A stretch of 33,759 nucleotides of DNA from JAZFSZ01 sp036446455 (lineage in GTDB: Bacteria > Pseudomonadota > Gammaproteobacteria > Acidiferrobacterales > JAJDNE01). The notes beneath the pieces were generated by a model that saw only the letters and a list, made by a program, of their open reading frames with translations, was not told where the DNA came from and did no database searches. A program made the translations under genes and the position numbers. The DNA lies in assembly GCA_036446455.1 (NCBI GenBank), contig JAZFSZ010000116.1:1-33759 (forward strand), given 5' to 3'. This document shows positions 24,280-32,989 of the stretch, piece after piece. The number at the start of each line of letters is the position of its first letter. Within the stretch, counting starts at the first letter, position 1.

Positions 24280-25665
24280 ATGCAGAAAGTTGACTACCTG
24301 GTCGTTGGAAGTGGCCCCGCCGGGCAACGTGCTGCCATCCAGGCAGCCAAACTTGGCAAGAAAGTGGTGTTGGTCGAACGTCGCTCACACGTTGGCGGCG
24401 TTACCGTCCACACCGGCACCATACCCAGTAAAACCCTGCGTGAAGCAATTCTTTATCTCACTGGCTGGCGTCAACGCGAAATCTACGGACACGATTACCG
24501 GGTCAAGGAATCCATCACCGTTGACGATCTGGCGCAACGTCTACAATTTACCATTCGCCATGAAATCGATGTTATTAGTGATCAGTTCCATCGAAACGGT
24601 GTTACCGTTATTACGGGCGAAGCCAGTTTTGCAGATGCTCATATAATGAACGTGGTAACACGCGACGGCGAAACCACACAATTTTCTGCGGATCGGTTTT
24701 TCCTCGCGACGGGTACCGCGCCACGACGCCCCGGCTATATCCCGTTTAACAATACCAACATCATAGATAGTGATGGCTTATTGAGGCTCAAATCTATTCC
24801 GCGAAGTATTATCGTTTATGGCGCAGGTGTCATTGGTGTGGAATATGCCTCTATGTTCAAGGCGCTGGAAATTGATGTGACGCTTGTGAATGAACACGAT
24901 TACATGTTGTCGTTTATTGATCGCGATGTGATGGACGAGTTCTCCCACCTCTTACGTGAGAACGGCATGCGCATGATGTTGGGAGAAAAAATTGAAAACA
25001 TCAACCACACAGACAGCGGAAAAGTCGAAGTCCATTTTGCGTCCGGGCGCAGCGTAATCGCTGATGTGTTTCTATTTACCGCCGGACGTACAGGTTGCAC
25101 CGCAACCCTGAAGCTTGAGAATGCAGGTTTGCAGGCAACAAAACGTCATCAACTTGCGGTTAACGAAAACTACCAGACCGATGTGCCACACATTTATGCC
25201 GCCGGCGATCTAATCGGATTCCCCAGTCTGGCCTCGACCTCGATGGAACAGGGCCGTATAGCGGCTTGTCACGCTTTTAACAAATCTTGCAACGGAACGC
25301 CGCAGGCCTTCCCTTATGGTATTTACTCAATTCCAGAAATCAGCATGATCGGCAAGACCGAGCAGGACCTGATTAAAGACGGCGTAGCATTTGAATCCGG
25401 CATTGCCCGTTTCCGCGAAACCGCACGTGGCCAAATTATAGGTCTCGGCGAGGGCCTGTTAAAAATTCTGGTCGACATCAACGACCACCATATACTGGGC
25501 ATCCACATTGTTGGCGAAGGTGCCACCGAACTCATTCATATTGGCCAGGCGGTGATGATACTCAACGGCAAGCTCGAATACTTTGTCGATAATGTGTTTA
25601 ACTATCCGACACTGGCAGAAACCTACAAGATCGCGGCGCTTGATGCCTGGAACCGGTTGAGGTGA
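24280..25665 (+). CDS. sthA: Soluble (Si-specific) NAD(P) transhydrogenase
   Basis: SthA is a cytoplasmic flavoprotein that exchanges hydride between NADPH and NAD, mainly to lower excess NADPH. The 461-residue protein has the FAD-binding GSGPAGQRAAIQAA loop near the N-terminus, the segment GGVTVHTGTIPSKTLREAI, a second nucleotide-binding motif GAGVIGVEYASMF, the FAD-contact YAAGDLIG, and the dimerisation domain. Where related disulfide oxidoreductases have C-x4-C, this protein has Val and Thr. SthA lacks the redox disulfide, so this fits transhydrogenase rather than lipoamide dehydrogenase. The stop codon lies within a perfect hairpin. Confidence 0.93.
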   Translation: MQKVDYLVVGSGPAGQRAAIQAAKLGKKVVLVERRSHVGGVTVHTGTIPSKTLREAILYLTGWRQREIYGHDYRVKESITVDDLAQRLQFTIRHEIDVISDQFHRNGVTVITGEASFADAHIMNVVTRDGETTQFSADRFFLATGTAPRRPGYIPFNNTNIIDSDGLLRLKSIPRSIIVYGAGVIGVEYASMFKALEIDVTLVNEHDYMLSFIDRDVMDEFSHLLRENGMRMMLGEKIENINHTDSGKVEVHFASGRSVIADVFLFTAGRTGCTATLKLENAGLQATKRHQLAVNENYQTDVPHIYAAGDLIGFPSLASTSMEQGRIAACHAFNKSCNGTPQAFPYGIYSIPEISMIGKTEQDLIKDGVAFESGIARFRETARGQIIGLGEGLLKILVDINDHHILGIHIVGEGATELIHIGQAVMILNGKLEYFVDNVFNYPTLAETYKIAALDAWNRLR

Positions 25666-25786
25666 CTTGTGTCACCTGCAGTGAACTTTAAAATCAATTA
25701 ATCGGGGCTGGTCCCGATTAATAGCAGTTAAAGTCCGCCGCAGGCGGAACCTTAAAGTACTGGATTCCCGTCTCCACGGGAATGAC
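25660..25786. repeat. Cluster of four stem-loops between convergent genes
   Basis: In order: AGGTGAC/GTCACCT around TTGT (25660-25677, containing the sthA stop); ATTAATCGGG/CCCGATTAAT around six bases (25697-25722), nested in ACTTTAA/TTAAAGT (25685-25734); TCCGCC/GGCGGA around GCA (25734-25748); and ATTCCCG/CGGGAAT around six bases (25764-25783) in the context CTGGATTCCCG...GGGAATGAC. The last matches a palindromic repeat type widely scattered in proteobacterial intergenic regions. One of these may also end transcription. Confidence 0.65.
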
Positions 25787-25806
25787 AAGAAAAGAAACAA
25801 ACCAAT

Positions 25807-27087
25807 TTAACCGCCTGAGGCAGCTACATTTAATATCGGCTTAATATTAATCTGCAAACAATCCCGCGCCGCTCGTAATGCCGAAACAACAAACTCCGGT
25901 GATTCACCGGAAGCAAAAACAAAACCCAAATAAATCGATTCCTCTGGTAACGGCAAAACCCTGTCTCCCGGACGGGCACTTATCTCTATTGCTTCAATGC
26001 CGGGAACCGCTTGTGCTTTATCGATGCCATCAATCCCGTTAAAAATACCCGCCACGTGAACCGGCAACATCATTACACCTACAGCCGGGTTGCTGCTATC
26101 AATTGCTGGTACAGCCTCACCCAACGCGTGACGCAATATTAATTCTTCCAGACTCATTCCCAGCGCGTGACGTAGCACCTTGCCACACAACCCACCAATA
26201 CTGCGCGGTGCGACTTCCAGCAATGTAACCGTACCGTGGTAAATGCGGGCCTCAGCATGGATCGGGCCATTCAGGATACCCGCTTGCCGACAAATCATTT
26301 GTACTTGTCGCTGATATTCCATCTGGTTGCCTTTTGATAAACACGACGGCGTGACATAAATTGTTTCCGCAAAGCAGGGACCTTGTAATGGGTCGGGTTT
26401 GTCAAAAATAGCCAAGGTACATAATTCACCTTCCTCCATGATGGCTTCCAGGGCATGTTCACTGCCTTCGAGGTATTGCTCCACCAACAGACTAATGTCG
26501 GATGAGTCCATTTTGCTGTGACGGATGATGTCATCGATACGATTAATCGCCTCATCCAGTTCTTCTGCTGCATTTACACGAATCACGCCGCGGCTACCGG
26601 AAAGTCGGGTAGGCTTGACGACAGCGGGAAATTCGAATGGGCGAAACTGGTTTATGCGATTATTCGAGATCTGTATCGGTACAAATGCCGGGTACGGCAA
26701 TCCCAACTGCTGCTGCATTTTTCTGAACCGATATTTATCGCGCAGTGTTTCCACGGCAAGACGTGAGTTGCTTTTAAGTTTCAGTGCTTCGGCGATGGCG
26801 GCAGCAGCTTCGACACCATGATCGTCGATACCGATAACGGCTTGAGGTGCACTGCCCGCCAGCACTTTTTGCACCATCTTTGCTGCCTTTGCAGGATTAT
26901 CGAACGGAAGTGACAATAGTTTATCTAGCTGCCAGTGATCGGCCAGTTGGTGGCACTGGTTGCCAGCGACAATAACATCAATTTCAAGGATTTCGGCAGC
27001 GTGCAGAAAATCTTCGCTGCGGTAACTTTCTTTGGGTAACAGCAATAAAACGCGGGGAACGTCTCGCCTAGACCGATGCCGACTCAT
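25807..27087 (-). CDS. ATP-grasp domain protein
   Basis: A 426-residue protein with an N-terminal alpha/beta domain (RVLLLLPKESYRSEDF) and an ATP-grasp core. The core has FPAVVKPTRLSGSRGVIRV as the nucleotide-binding lysine and glycine-rich loop (about residues 155-173), LLVEQYLEGSEHALEA as the hinge, and LLEVAPRSIGG with the acidic and arginine residues that hold magnesium-ATP (near 310). ATP-grasp enzymes join a carboxylate to an amine or other nucleophile through an acylphosphate. The substrates here are unknown. The first 20 bases overlap the end of the radical SAM gene, so the two products probably act in one pathway. Confidence 0.85.
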   Translation of the reverse strand: MSRHRSRRDVPRVLLLLPKESYRSEDFLHAAEILEIDVIVAGNQCHQLADHWQLDKLLSLPFDNPAKAAKMVQKVLAGSAPQAVIGIDDHGVEAAAAIAEALKLKSNSRLAVETLRDKYRFRKMQQQLGLPYPAFVPIQISNNRINQFRPFEFPAVVKPTRLSGSRGVIRVNAAEELDEAINRIDDIIRHSKMDSSDISLLVEQYLEGSEHALEAIMEEGELCTLAIFDKPDPLQGPCFAETIYVTPSCLSKGNQMEYQRQVQMICRQAGILNGPIHAEARIYHGTVTLLEVAPRSIGGLCGKVLRHALGMSLEELILRHALGEAVPAIDSSNPAVGVMMLPVHVAGIFNGIDGIDKAQAVPGIEAIEISARPGDRVLPLPEESIYLGFVFASGESPEFVVSALRAARDCLQINIKPILNVAASGG

Positions 27088-28135
27088 ATTTTTTCAGCAG
27101 GATGCCTTCGTCACCACAACACGATGACGCACATTTTTTAATCTGGTAAATATCTTCGGCGTCGCCGTTGAGATACTCCGACACTGGCAAATTTTCGGTG
27201 GCACAGTCGCAGCCCTTGTCGTCGTAGACATAAACGTGCTTCAGCCCGACTTCATCCGCCATGTCACGCGCCATATATAACATCTCGGGTGGCGTGGCTT
27301 CGATGTGACTCAATTTATAGGCAGGGAAGAATCGCGTGATATGCCATGGACTTTCCTCGCCCAGCTTGTCGTAGATCCACTGTGCAATTTTCTTCAACAT
27401 CACCGGATCATCATTACTGCCGGGAATGATATTGGTGCGAGTCTCGACGTGGATACCCAGCTGACTGGCCTGGTGTATGGAATTCAGTACCTGGTCTACC
27501 GAGGCCACACTACAAATATTCTTGTAAAAACTGTCTTCCAGACTTTTAATGTCTGAACACAGCACATCCATCCACGGAGCCAGCAATTTCAACGCTTCAT
27601 CGGTTACAAAACTGTTGCTGACATACACGGTATACAGTCCGGCACTGCGCGCCAGCTTTGCGGCATCAAGCACGTACTCTAGCCAGACTGCGGGTTCTGA
27701 ATAGGTAAATGCAATACCATCTACGCCATATCGTTGTGCGACCTCCACCAGTTCTTCTGGCGTCGCAAACGCAGCAGTTGACTCACCTCGCGCCAGGTCA
27801 TCCAGCGTAGACACGCCCCATGAGATCTCAAGATTGTGGCAACCACCACAGCGAAAATTGCAACCGTAGCTGCCAACCGAAAGGATCTTGCTGCCGGGGC
27901 GAAAGTGCCGCACCGGTTTACTCTCTATCGAACCAATGTCGATAGCAGAGATGATTCCGTATGAAAGGTTGTACAGTACGCCGTCACGATTGACATGCGC
28001 CTGACAAAAACCACGTTGGCCGTGACCTAGCTTGCACCGCCAAAGACAAAGATGACAACGAACCGTGCCATTGGCCAACGGCTCCTGCAACAGGGTTCTG
28101 ACAAGTTGATAACTTTGTGTGGCAGGATGGGTCAT
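27068..28135 (-). CDS. amrS: AmmeMemoRadiSam-type radical SAM enzyme
   Basis: A 355-residue radical SAM protein. The C-x3-C-x2-C cluster motif that binds 4Fe-4S and SAM is Cys92, Cys96 and Cys99 in GCNFRCGGCHN. The upstream block SKPVRHFRPGSKILSVG and the N-terminal cysteines CHLCLWRC...GFC (Cys27, 30, 34, 44) are typical of the AmmeMemoRadiSam branch. The usual partners (AMMECR1 and Memo domain proteins) are not in this window; an ATP-grasp gene overlaps its 3' end instead. The C-terminus (about residues 305-345) is unusual, with CDC, then KKCASSCCG, possibly a further metal site. The reaction is unknown. Confidence 0.85.
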   Translation of the reverse strand: MTHPATQSYQLVRTLLQEPLANGTVRCHLCLWRCKLGHGQRGFCQAHVNRDGVLYNLSYGIISAIDIGSIESKPVRHFRPGSKILSVGSYGCNFRCGGCHNLEISWGVSTLDDLARGESTAAFATPEELVEVAQRYGVDGIAFTYSEPAVWLEYVLDAAKLARSAGLYTVYVSNSFVTDEALKLLAPWMDVLCSDIKSLEDSFYKNICSVASVDQVLNSIHQASQLGIHVETRTNIIPGSNDDPVMLKKIAQWIYDKLGEESPWHITRFFPAYKLSHIEATPPEMLYMARDMADEVGLKHVYVYDDKGCDCATENLPVSEYLNGDAEDIYQIKKCASSCCGDEGILLKKYESASV

Positions 28136-28448
28136 TTAGAAGAATTCCAAAAAGTTGACGGTAACGGTGTTTACCTGGCACCACAAGCGTCTCTATCCGC
28201 TAAAAGTGGATGGATATAGCGAGCCAGGTGACACTTAGCGGCAGCAGTCTCACTGAAATTAATCGCCAGTAGCTTTATCAGCAAAAGTTTATTTCACCTG
28301 GTCATGGCAGGCACCAATAATGAACTTCCAAGAATTCAGATACTTATCAAAACTCACCGCGTAAATCGCTCAATCGCCTGCTGCTTGTCTTATTTGGCCC
28401 GATAGTTGCTGCCTAATTAAGTGTCTTTGGGGGGGAGCAAGAACGCGA
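28136..28448. other. Intergenic region between divergent radical SAM and HD-GYP genes
   Basis: These 313 bases hold no gene I can support. They contain an imperfect inverted repeat (28167-28234): outer arms GTGTTTACCTGGC and GCCAGGTGACAC, with inner CTATCC and GGATATAG. A purine-rich GGGGGGGAG stretch (28428-28436) lies before the right-hand ATG and may serve as ribosome binding site. No clear promoter was found. Confidence 0.5.
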
Positions 28449-29714
28449 ATGAGAAAACGCGTCGAAATTGGAGAACTGAAGCTTGGGATGTACATCTGCG
28501 AGCTTGATTGCCAATGGCCGGATTCACCATTTGACACCCGGGGCTTCGCTCTCAAATCGATCGACCAAATTAAACTGCTCGCCCGGCATTGCCGCTTCGT
28601 TTTCGTTGAGACTGATCTTGAGGCACCCGAATCCGCACTTGTGACTCCAGAGCGTTCCAAATCGGCGAGTTTCACCCATGTGGAGCGACCCGAGCTCGAA
28701 CTCGAAATACTGAAAAACTACGTCTCCCCCGGTAGCAACAACGGTAACTACGTTGATCTAGTCGCCGTAGAAGAAGAGATCGATACCATTCGTGATACCC
28801 ACAAACAGGCAGTCGCATTGATTGATAACATGATGCAACAGCTGCGTCAGGGGAAAAACCTCAATACGGTTGCCACCCACGAAGTTGTATCAGCGCTTAC
28901 TCACAGCATTGTGCGCAACCCCGATGCGCTTGTCTGTTTCACAAAAATGAAGGAAACGCACGTAAGCATGGCGCAACATGGTTTACGCTGCTGCATTCTT
29001 GCACTCGCACTGGGTCGGCATTTAGGGATGGGCCAGCAACAATTGTACGATCTGGGAATTGGTGCACTGTTGCACGATATTGGTAAAACCAGCGTACCCA
29101 TTGAAATCCTGGAGTGTGGGCATGAGCTCAGTGAGGAAGAAATTCAACTTTACCGGAAACATGTACCTGCAGGTATCATAATTCTGGAGAATACAAAGGG
29201 AATTCCGGAAGAATCAATTGGACTTGTTTGCTTGCACCATGAACATTATGACGGCAACGGTTATTTGCATAGTTTATCGGGCAACCAGATTAGCCAGTTC
29301 GGACATATCGGCGGTATTGTCAATTTCTTTGATGGATTGACCCATCCCCGGCCGGGGCGCCGGCAGGTGTCCGCGCACATTGCACTGAAAATGATCTATG
29401 AGCAGCGCGGCAGAATGTTTCATCCCCACCTGGCTGAAGAATTTATTCGCTGCATGGGAATCTACCCCATCGGCAGTATCGTGGAAATGCGCTCAGGCGA
29501 AATTGGCGTAGTGGTGGCACTAAACCGTACGCGCAGACTGAAACCACGCGTTGCAATTGTCCATGATCCGGCTGCGCCAGCGGCCAGCACCGTTTCAACG
29601 GTTAACCTGGCCGACCACCGTAATCAGCGCGGTGAAGCCCTGGAAATCGCCAACGTACTGGACGAAAACGTTTGCGATTTCGATCCCTCGAACTATCTTC
29701 CCGTTGTCGCATGA
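28449..29714 (+). CDS. HD-GYP-like phosphodiesterase domain protein with altered signature residues
   Basis: A 421-residue cytoplasmic protein. Residues 1-60 match the small domain often preceding HD-GYP (RVEIGELKLGMYI). The HD-GYP domain follows with HDIGK (209-213), KHVPAG and HHEHYDGNGYL (263-273). HD-GYP enzymes hydrolyse cyclic di-GMP. Most ligands are kept, but the GYP tripeptide is GYL (Leu273). The aspartate expected just before the conserved F/Y-D-A-L segment is Asn292 (VNFFDGL), and the usual K-P-G after IP-x-x-IL is absent. Activity may be changed or lost, leaving a binding role. A PilZ-like or extra C-terminal segment (about 340-421) is not identified. Confidence 0.85.
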   Translation: MRKRVEIGELKLGMYICELDCQWPDSPFDTRGFALKSIDQIKLLARHCRFVFVETDLEAPESALVTPERSKSASFTHVERPELELEILKNYVSPGSNNGNYVDLVAVEEEIDTIRDTHKQAVALIDNMMQQLRQGKNLNTVATHEVVSALTHSIVRNPDALVCFTKMKETHVSMAQHGLRCCILALALGRHLGMGQQQLYDLGIGALLHDIGKTSVPIEILECGHELSEEEIQLYRKHVPAGIIILENTKGIPEESIGLVCLHHEHYDGNGYLHSLSGNQISQFGHIGGIVNFFDGLTHPRPGRRQVSAHIALKMIYEQRGRMFHPHLAEEFIRCMGIYPIGSIVEMRSGEIGVVVALNRTRRLKPRVAIVHDPAAPAASTVSTVNLADHRNQRGEALEIANVLDENVCDFDPSNYLPVVA

Positions 29715-29821
29715 CCCATAAATATCAATAATGGATCTGATTTTTCTGAATCCACTTTAGTGAGTAGGTGTATTTTGGTATATGCTAATTCGATCGCACC
29801 TAACAACTGTAACCGGGAACG

Positions 29822-30373
29822 ATGGAAGCAACGGATAATAATGCTGCAAAACAATTTGGTGGGCACTACTCCCTTTGGCTTATTCCGGATTCAGCCGCAG
29901 AGCGGCAGTTCGCCGAGGCGATCGATTATCTCAGTGAGCGGTTTCCCGGACCACGTTTTGCGCCGCACGTTACCCTGCTGGGCAGTTTGTCGGGACAAGA
30001 AGAGGACCTGGCTGCCAGAACCAGCGATCTCGCAAATGAATTAAATTCATTTAATGTCATCTCTGCCGGGCTGGCTATGGAACCATATTACTTCCGTAAT
30101 TTTTACCTGAAGCTGGAATCGACAGCAAATTTTCTGCTGGCCTACCAACGCGCCAATCAGACGTTCAGGAAGAAAGCGGGCAGCGATTTCAAGCCTCACG
30201 TCAGCCTGCACTATGGCACGTCATCGCGAGATGAAAAGATCGGCATGGGCAAGGAAATACACACTCAGCTCCCGGGCAAACTGGGCATCGACAGACTCTA
30301 TCTGGTGCAAATCACACTCGCCGTTCCTAACTGGCGAATTATCAGTCGTCACGATCTGCAACCGCCGAACTAG
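29822..30373 (+). CDS. 2H phosphoesterase (cyclic phosphodiesterase-like)
   Basis: A 183-residue protein with the two H-x-T/S-x motifs of the 2H family, HVTLLG (about residue 46) and HVSLHYG (about residue 129). They form the active site for hydrolysing 2',3'-cyclic or ADP-ribose 1'',2''-cyclic phosphate bonds. Length and spacing fit the CPDase or RNA ligase-like branch; the natural substrate is uncertain. The TAG stop is fused with the stop of the convergent endonuclease V gene in a shared CTAG. Confidence 0.85.
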   Translation: MEATDNNAAKQFGGHYSLWLIPDSAAERQFAEAIDYLSERFPGPRFAPHVTLLGSLSGQEEDLAARTSDLANELNSFNVISAGLAMEPYYFRNFYLKLESTANFLLAYQRANQTFRKKAGSDFKPHVSLHYGTSSRDEKIGMGKEIHTQLPGKLGIDRLYLVQITLAVPNWRIISRHDLQPPN

Positions 30374-31014
30374 CCTGAGGCAAGGCGATGTGCCCAGCGG
30401 GTGGTCTCGGGAAGTCGGTACATTGTGGTGCAAGCCAGAACGTACTTAACCGCAGTCTCGAGACAAATACGGTGCCCCACTGAGACAAACAGCGGCTTTA
30501 CGTTGTCGCGAGTGCACACAACGATTCCAATCAATTCTTCCTTGTCATAAATCGGTGACTGACTCCCCTTTACCTTTCCAGGTGCAGCATATTCACCGAT
30601 CAACCTTGTCTTGGCGACGCCAATGGTGGGTATGTCTGCCAGCAATCCAATATGGCACGCCAGGCCAAATCGCTTCGGGTGGGCAATGCCCTGGCCGTCG
30701 CAAAGCAATAAATCCGGGCGCTGTTTGAGTTGTTTGATGGCCGCCAGTACCGCTGGCGCTTCGCGGAACGAGAGGTAACCCGGTATATAGGGAAACCGTG
30801 TCTTGCAACGCACAATAGCCTTTTCAACCAGTTGTAGACCGGGATAGCGTAATACCGCCACTGCTGCACAAGTTATTTCGCCATGCTCCTCAAACCCGAC
30901 ATCGGCCCCGGCAATATAGTGCACTGCGCTGAATTGATCTGTTGTAATCACCTGCGATGCAAGTTTCTCCTGCACTTTTCTGGCTGCGGCGACAGTTCGT
31001 GGCCAGTCGCTCAT
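30370..31014 (-). CDS. nfi: Endonuclease V
   Basis: Endonuclease V cuts DNA near deaminated bases, chiefly deoxyinosine, to start repair. The ATG at 31014 (MSDWPRT) gives 214 residues, near the usual 220. It has the first catalytic aspartate in AGADVGFEE, PYIPGYLSFREAPAVL as the base-sensing wedge region, LLLCDGQGIAHPKRFGLACH, IGVAKTRL, and the ending YRLPETTRWAH. An upstream in-frame extension to 31119 reads into the neighbouring yjbQ gene and has no family support. The start lies one base from the yjbQ stop, so both genes share a transcript. Confidence 0.95.
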   Translation of the reverse strand: MSDWPRTVAAARKVQEKLASQVITTDQFSAVHYIAGADVGFEEHGEITCAAVAVLRYPGLQLVEKAIVRCKTRFPYIPGYLSFREAPAVLAAIKQLKQRPDLLLCDGQGIAHPKRFGLACHIGLLADIPTIGVAKTRLIGEYAAPGKVKGSQSPIYDKEELIGIVVCTRDNVKPLFVSVGHRICLETAVKYVLACTTMYRLPETTRWAHRLASG

Positions 31015-31015
31015 A

Positions 31016-31423
31016 TCACGGTCCGATGTGAATGGCGACGCGGCGACTGCCGCCACGATGGCGATGCTCCCAAAGATAAATACCTTGCCAGGTACCCAGC
31101 AGCAACTGGCCTTCGGCAACCGGTATGGACAAAGAGGTTGCTGTCAGAGCAGCCTTGATGTGGGCAGGCATATCGTCAGCACCTTCCATTGTGTGGGTGT
31201 AGAGCGGATCATTTTCCGGCACCAGTCGATTCAGAAACTGCTCCAGGTCGTGCCGTGCCGACGGATCGGCATTTTCCTGTATCGTCAGGCTGGCCGAGGT
31301 GTGTTGCACCAGCATGGTACACAGGCCCTCGATGACCCCGGACCGCGCCACCATCACCTGTACCTTCGAAGTAATGTCATGCATCCCCTGTGAAGAGGTT
31401 AATATCGTTAATTGTTCCAGCAT
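31016..31423 (-). CDS. yjbQ: YjbQ family protein (UPF0047)
   Basis: A 135-residue protein of the YjbQ family, members of which have been linked to minor thiamine-phosphate synthase activity; the main role is unclear. Conserved pieces are VQHTSASLTIQENADPSARHDLEQFL, H-x-x-EGADDMPAHIKAAL, and GTWQGIYLWEHRHRGGSRR. The histidines fit a metal or phosphate site. It is translated just before endonuclease V, with one base between stop and start. Confidence 0.93.
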   Translation of the reverse strand: MLEQLTILTSSQGMHDITSKVQVMVARSGVIEGLCTMLVQHTSASLTIQENADPSARHDLEQFLNRLVPENDPLYTHTMEGADDMPAHIKAALTATSLSIPVAEGQLLLGTWQGIYLWEHRHRGGSRRVAIHIGP

Positions 31424-31540
31424 ATTTTGCGTACGATAAAAACTTTAGTTGCAGTTGGAGTATTATACGTCTATTGCACCAAAATATTATTGTCGGTGCG
31501 CGATAACATAAATAAATGCTGACCAGATTCCAGGGAGCAT

Positions 31541-32626
31541 GTGGTGATCAATATCAAGGACTTTGTAAACAGATTAAAGAATAACATCCGTCAATCGATT
31601 TCCCGATTGTTGCGCCTGTATCGCCCCCGCACATGGAAGCTGAAAGGATTGAACTGGACGATTGGGCTGGTGGTGGTCACGCTAATGCTGGGACTTACCG
31701 TGTTGGCGATGGTTTGGAGCCGTGAACCGGAACTGTTCGATGTGCGCCAGGCGGCAATCAGCCTGCTGGACGACAACCAGAAAAAACTGGTGACCGGCCA
31801 CCTCACCGCGGCTGCACTAATAAAGGTTACCGATACCCTGCTGACCAAGCCCGGAGGTTATTTATCGAATGACGTAACGCCGCCTACAGTGTTCCTGGAC
31901 AACATACCCAACTGGGAATTCGGTGTACTGGTACAGGTGCGCGATCTTGCCAAGGCCCTGCGCAACGACATGAGTCGATCGCAATCGCAATCGCTGGAGG
32001 ACCCGGACCTGGCAAAAGCGGAACCGCATTTTAATTTTGATAATGATTCCTGGTTAATCCCGCCTAGCGAGGGCAAGTACCGCAAGGGTATTGAAGCAGT
32101 AAACAAATATTTCAATCGACTGTCTGACCCCAGACGCACCAATACCCAGTTTTTTGCCCGCGCCGATAATCTGCGCGACTGGCTGGCGACTGTAGGGAAA
32201 CGTCTTGGCAGCTTGTCGCAGCGCCTGTCTGCCAGTGTCGGTCGCATTCGCATCAATACAAATCTTGCCGGTGAATCGGCAGCTGAGCAGTCCACGCCTG
32301 AACCGATGATAATGGTAGTTAAAACACCATGGCTGAAAATCGATGATGTATTCTTTGAGGCCCGAGGGTCGACATGGGCACTGATCCATTTTCTCAAGGC
32401 CGCCGAATCGGATTTTTATCAGGTATTGCGCAAAAAAAATGCCGTTATCAGTCTGCGACAAGTTATCCGGGAACTGGAGGCAACACAGGAGACCATTTGG
32501 AGCCCGATAATATTAAATGGCAGAGGATTCGGCTTTGTCACCAATCACTCACTGATCATGGCCAATTACATTTCACGGGCCAATGCGGCGGTCATTGACC
32601 TGAGGAATCTGCTGAAGGAAGGTTAG
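31541..32626 (+). CDS. DUF2333 family membrane-anchored protein
   Basis: A 361-residue protein with one membrane helix near the N-terminus (residues 38-58, WTIGLVVVTLMLGLTVLAMVW) and a large periplasmic part. The motif TLLTKPGGYLSNDVTPPTVFLDN (starting near residue 98) and NWEFGVLVQ match the DUF2333 family, whose function is not known. GTG at 31541, or at 31544, is the start; GGGAG lies upstream, and the nearby ATG at 31539 is followed at once by a stop in its frame. It is divergent from yjbQ and convergent with the small gene at 32639. Confidence 0.85.
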   Translation: MVINIKDFVNRLKNNIRQSISRLLRLYRPRTWKLKGLNWTIGLVVVTLMLGLTVLAMVWSREPELFDVRQAAISLLDDNQKKLVTGHLTAAALIKVTDTLLTKPGGYLSNDVTPPTVFLDNIPNWEFGVLVQVRDLAKALRNDMSRSQSQSLEDPDLAKAEPHFNFDNDSWLIPPSEGKYRKGIEAVNKYFNRLSDPRRTNTQFFARADNLRDWLATVGKRLGSLSQRLSASVGRIRINTNLAGESAAEQSTPEPMIMVVKTPWLKIDDVFFEARGSTWALIHFLKAAESDFYQVLRKKNAVISLRQVIRELEATQETIWSPIILNGRGFGFVTNHSLIMANYISRANAAVIDLRNLLKEG

Positions 32627-32638
32627 GGCTAAGGGCCC

Positions 32639-32983
32639 TCAGGCGAGTTGTTGCGGTGTCTCCTCACCCAGATCGAGCGCCTTCGACGCCACTTGCAACG
32701 CAAACTCGCAGAATACGTCGAGATTACCCCAATCGTCGGATTCACCCATTGCTTCATTAAAACCGTCCATGACCAGACGCATGCGATACGCACAATCACC
32801 GCGGCGACGGAGGTCACAAATCACATAGACCGACGGTTCCGCATCGCCTTCTTTTACCATCGCCATTATGAAGGTGTAGTTAGGTAGATCAGGTGACTCA
32901 ATCTCACCCAACACCGTGACACCATATTCACCATACTGATACCGGCGTTGCGGAATCGCCGTAGTGATGCTTGGTTTGTCCAT
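32639..32983 (-). CDS. Conserved-looking small protein, unknown function
   Basis: A 114-residue acidic, soluble protein without a signal peptide or membrane segment. Beta-rich N-terminal half (YGEYGVTVLGEIES, YTFIMAMV), a Cys-containing middle (VICDLRRRGDCAYRMRL), and an acidic helical end. I do not recognise it. It begins six bases after the aminotransferase stop, so the two probably form one operon. Confidence 0.6.
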   Translation of the reverse strand: MDKPSITTAIPQRRYQYGEYGVTVLGEIESPDLPNYTFIMAMVKEGDAEPSVYVICDLRRRGDCAYRMRLVMDGFNEAMGESDDWGNLDVFCEFALQVASKALDLGEETPQQLA

Positions 32984-32989
32984 ACCGGC

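Noticed and set aside
24400..24450. Loss of the redox cysteine pair in the flavoprotein as a sign of an inactive dihydrolipoamide dehydrogenase
   Set aside because: Absence of the disulfide is a normal trait of soluble transhydrogenase SthA, and the surrounding GGVTVHTGTIPSKTLREA fits that family.
25807..28135. Complete RiPP biosynthetic cluster
   Set aside because: No precursor peptide, protease or exporter was found beside the radical SAM and ATP-grasp genes.
31015..31119. N-terminal extension of endonuclease V
   Set aside because: It overlaps the end of yjbQ in another frame and does not resemble the family; the ATG at 31014 matches normal length.
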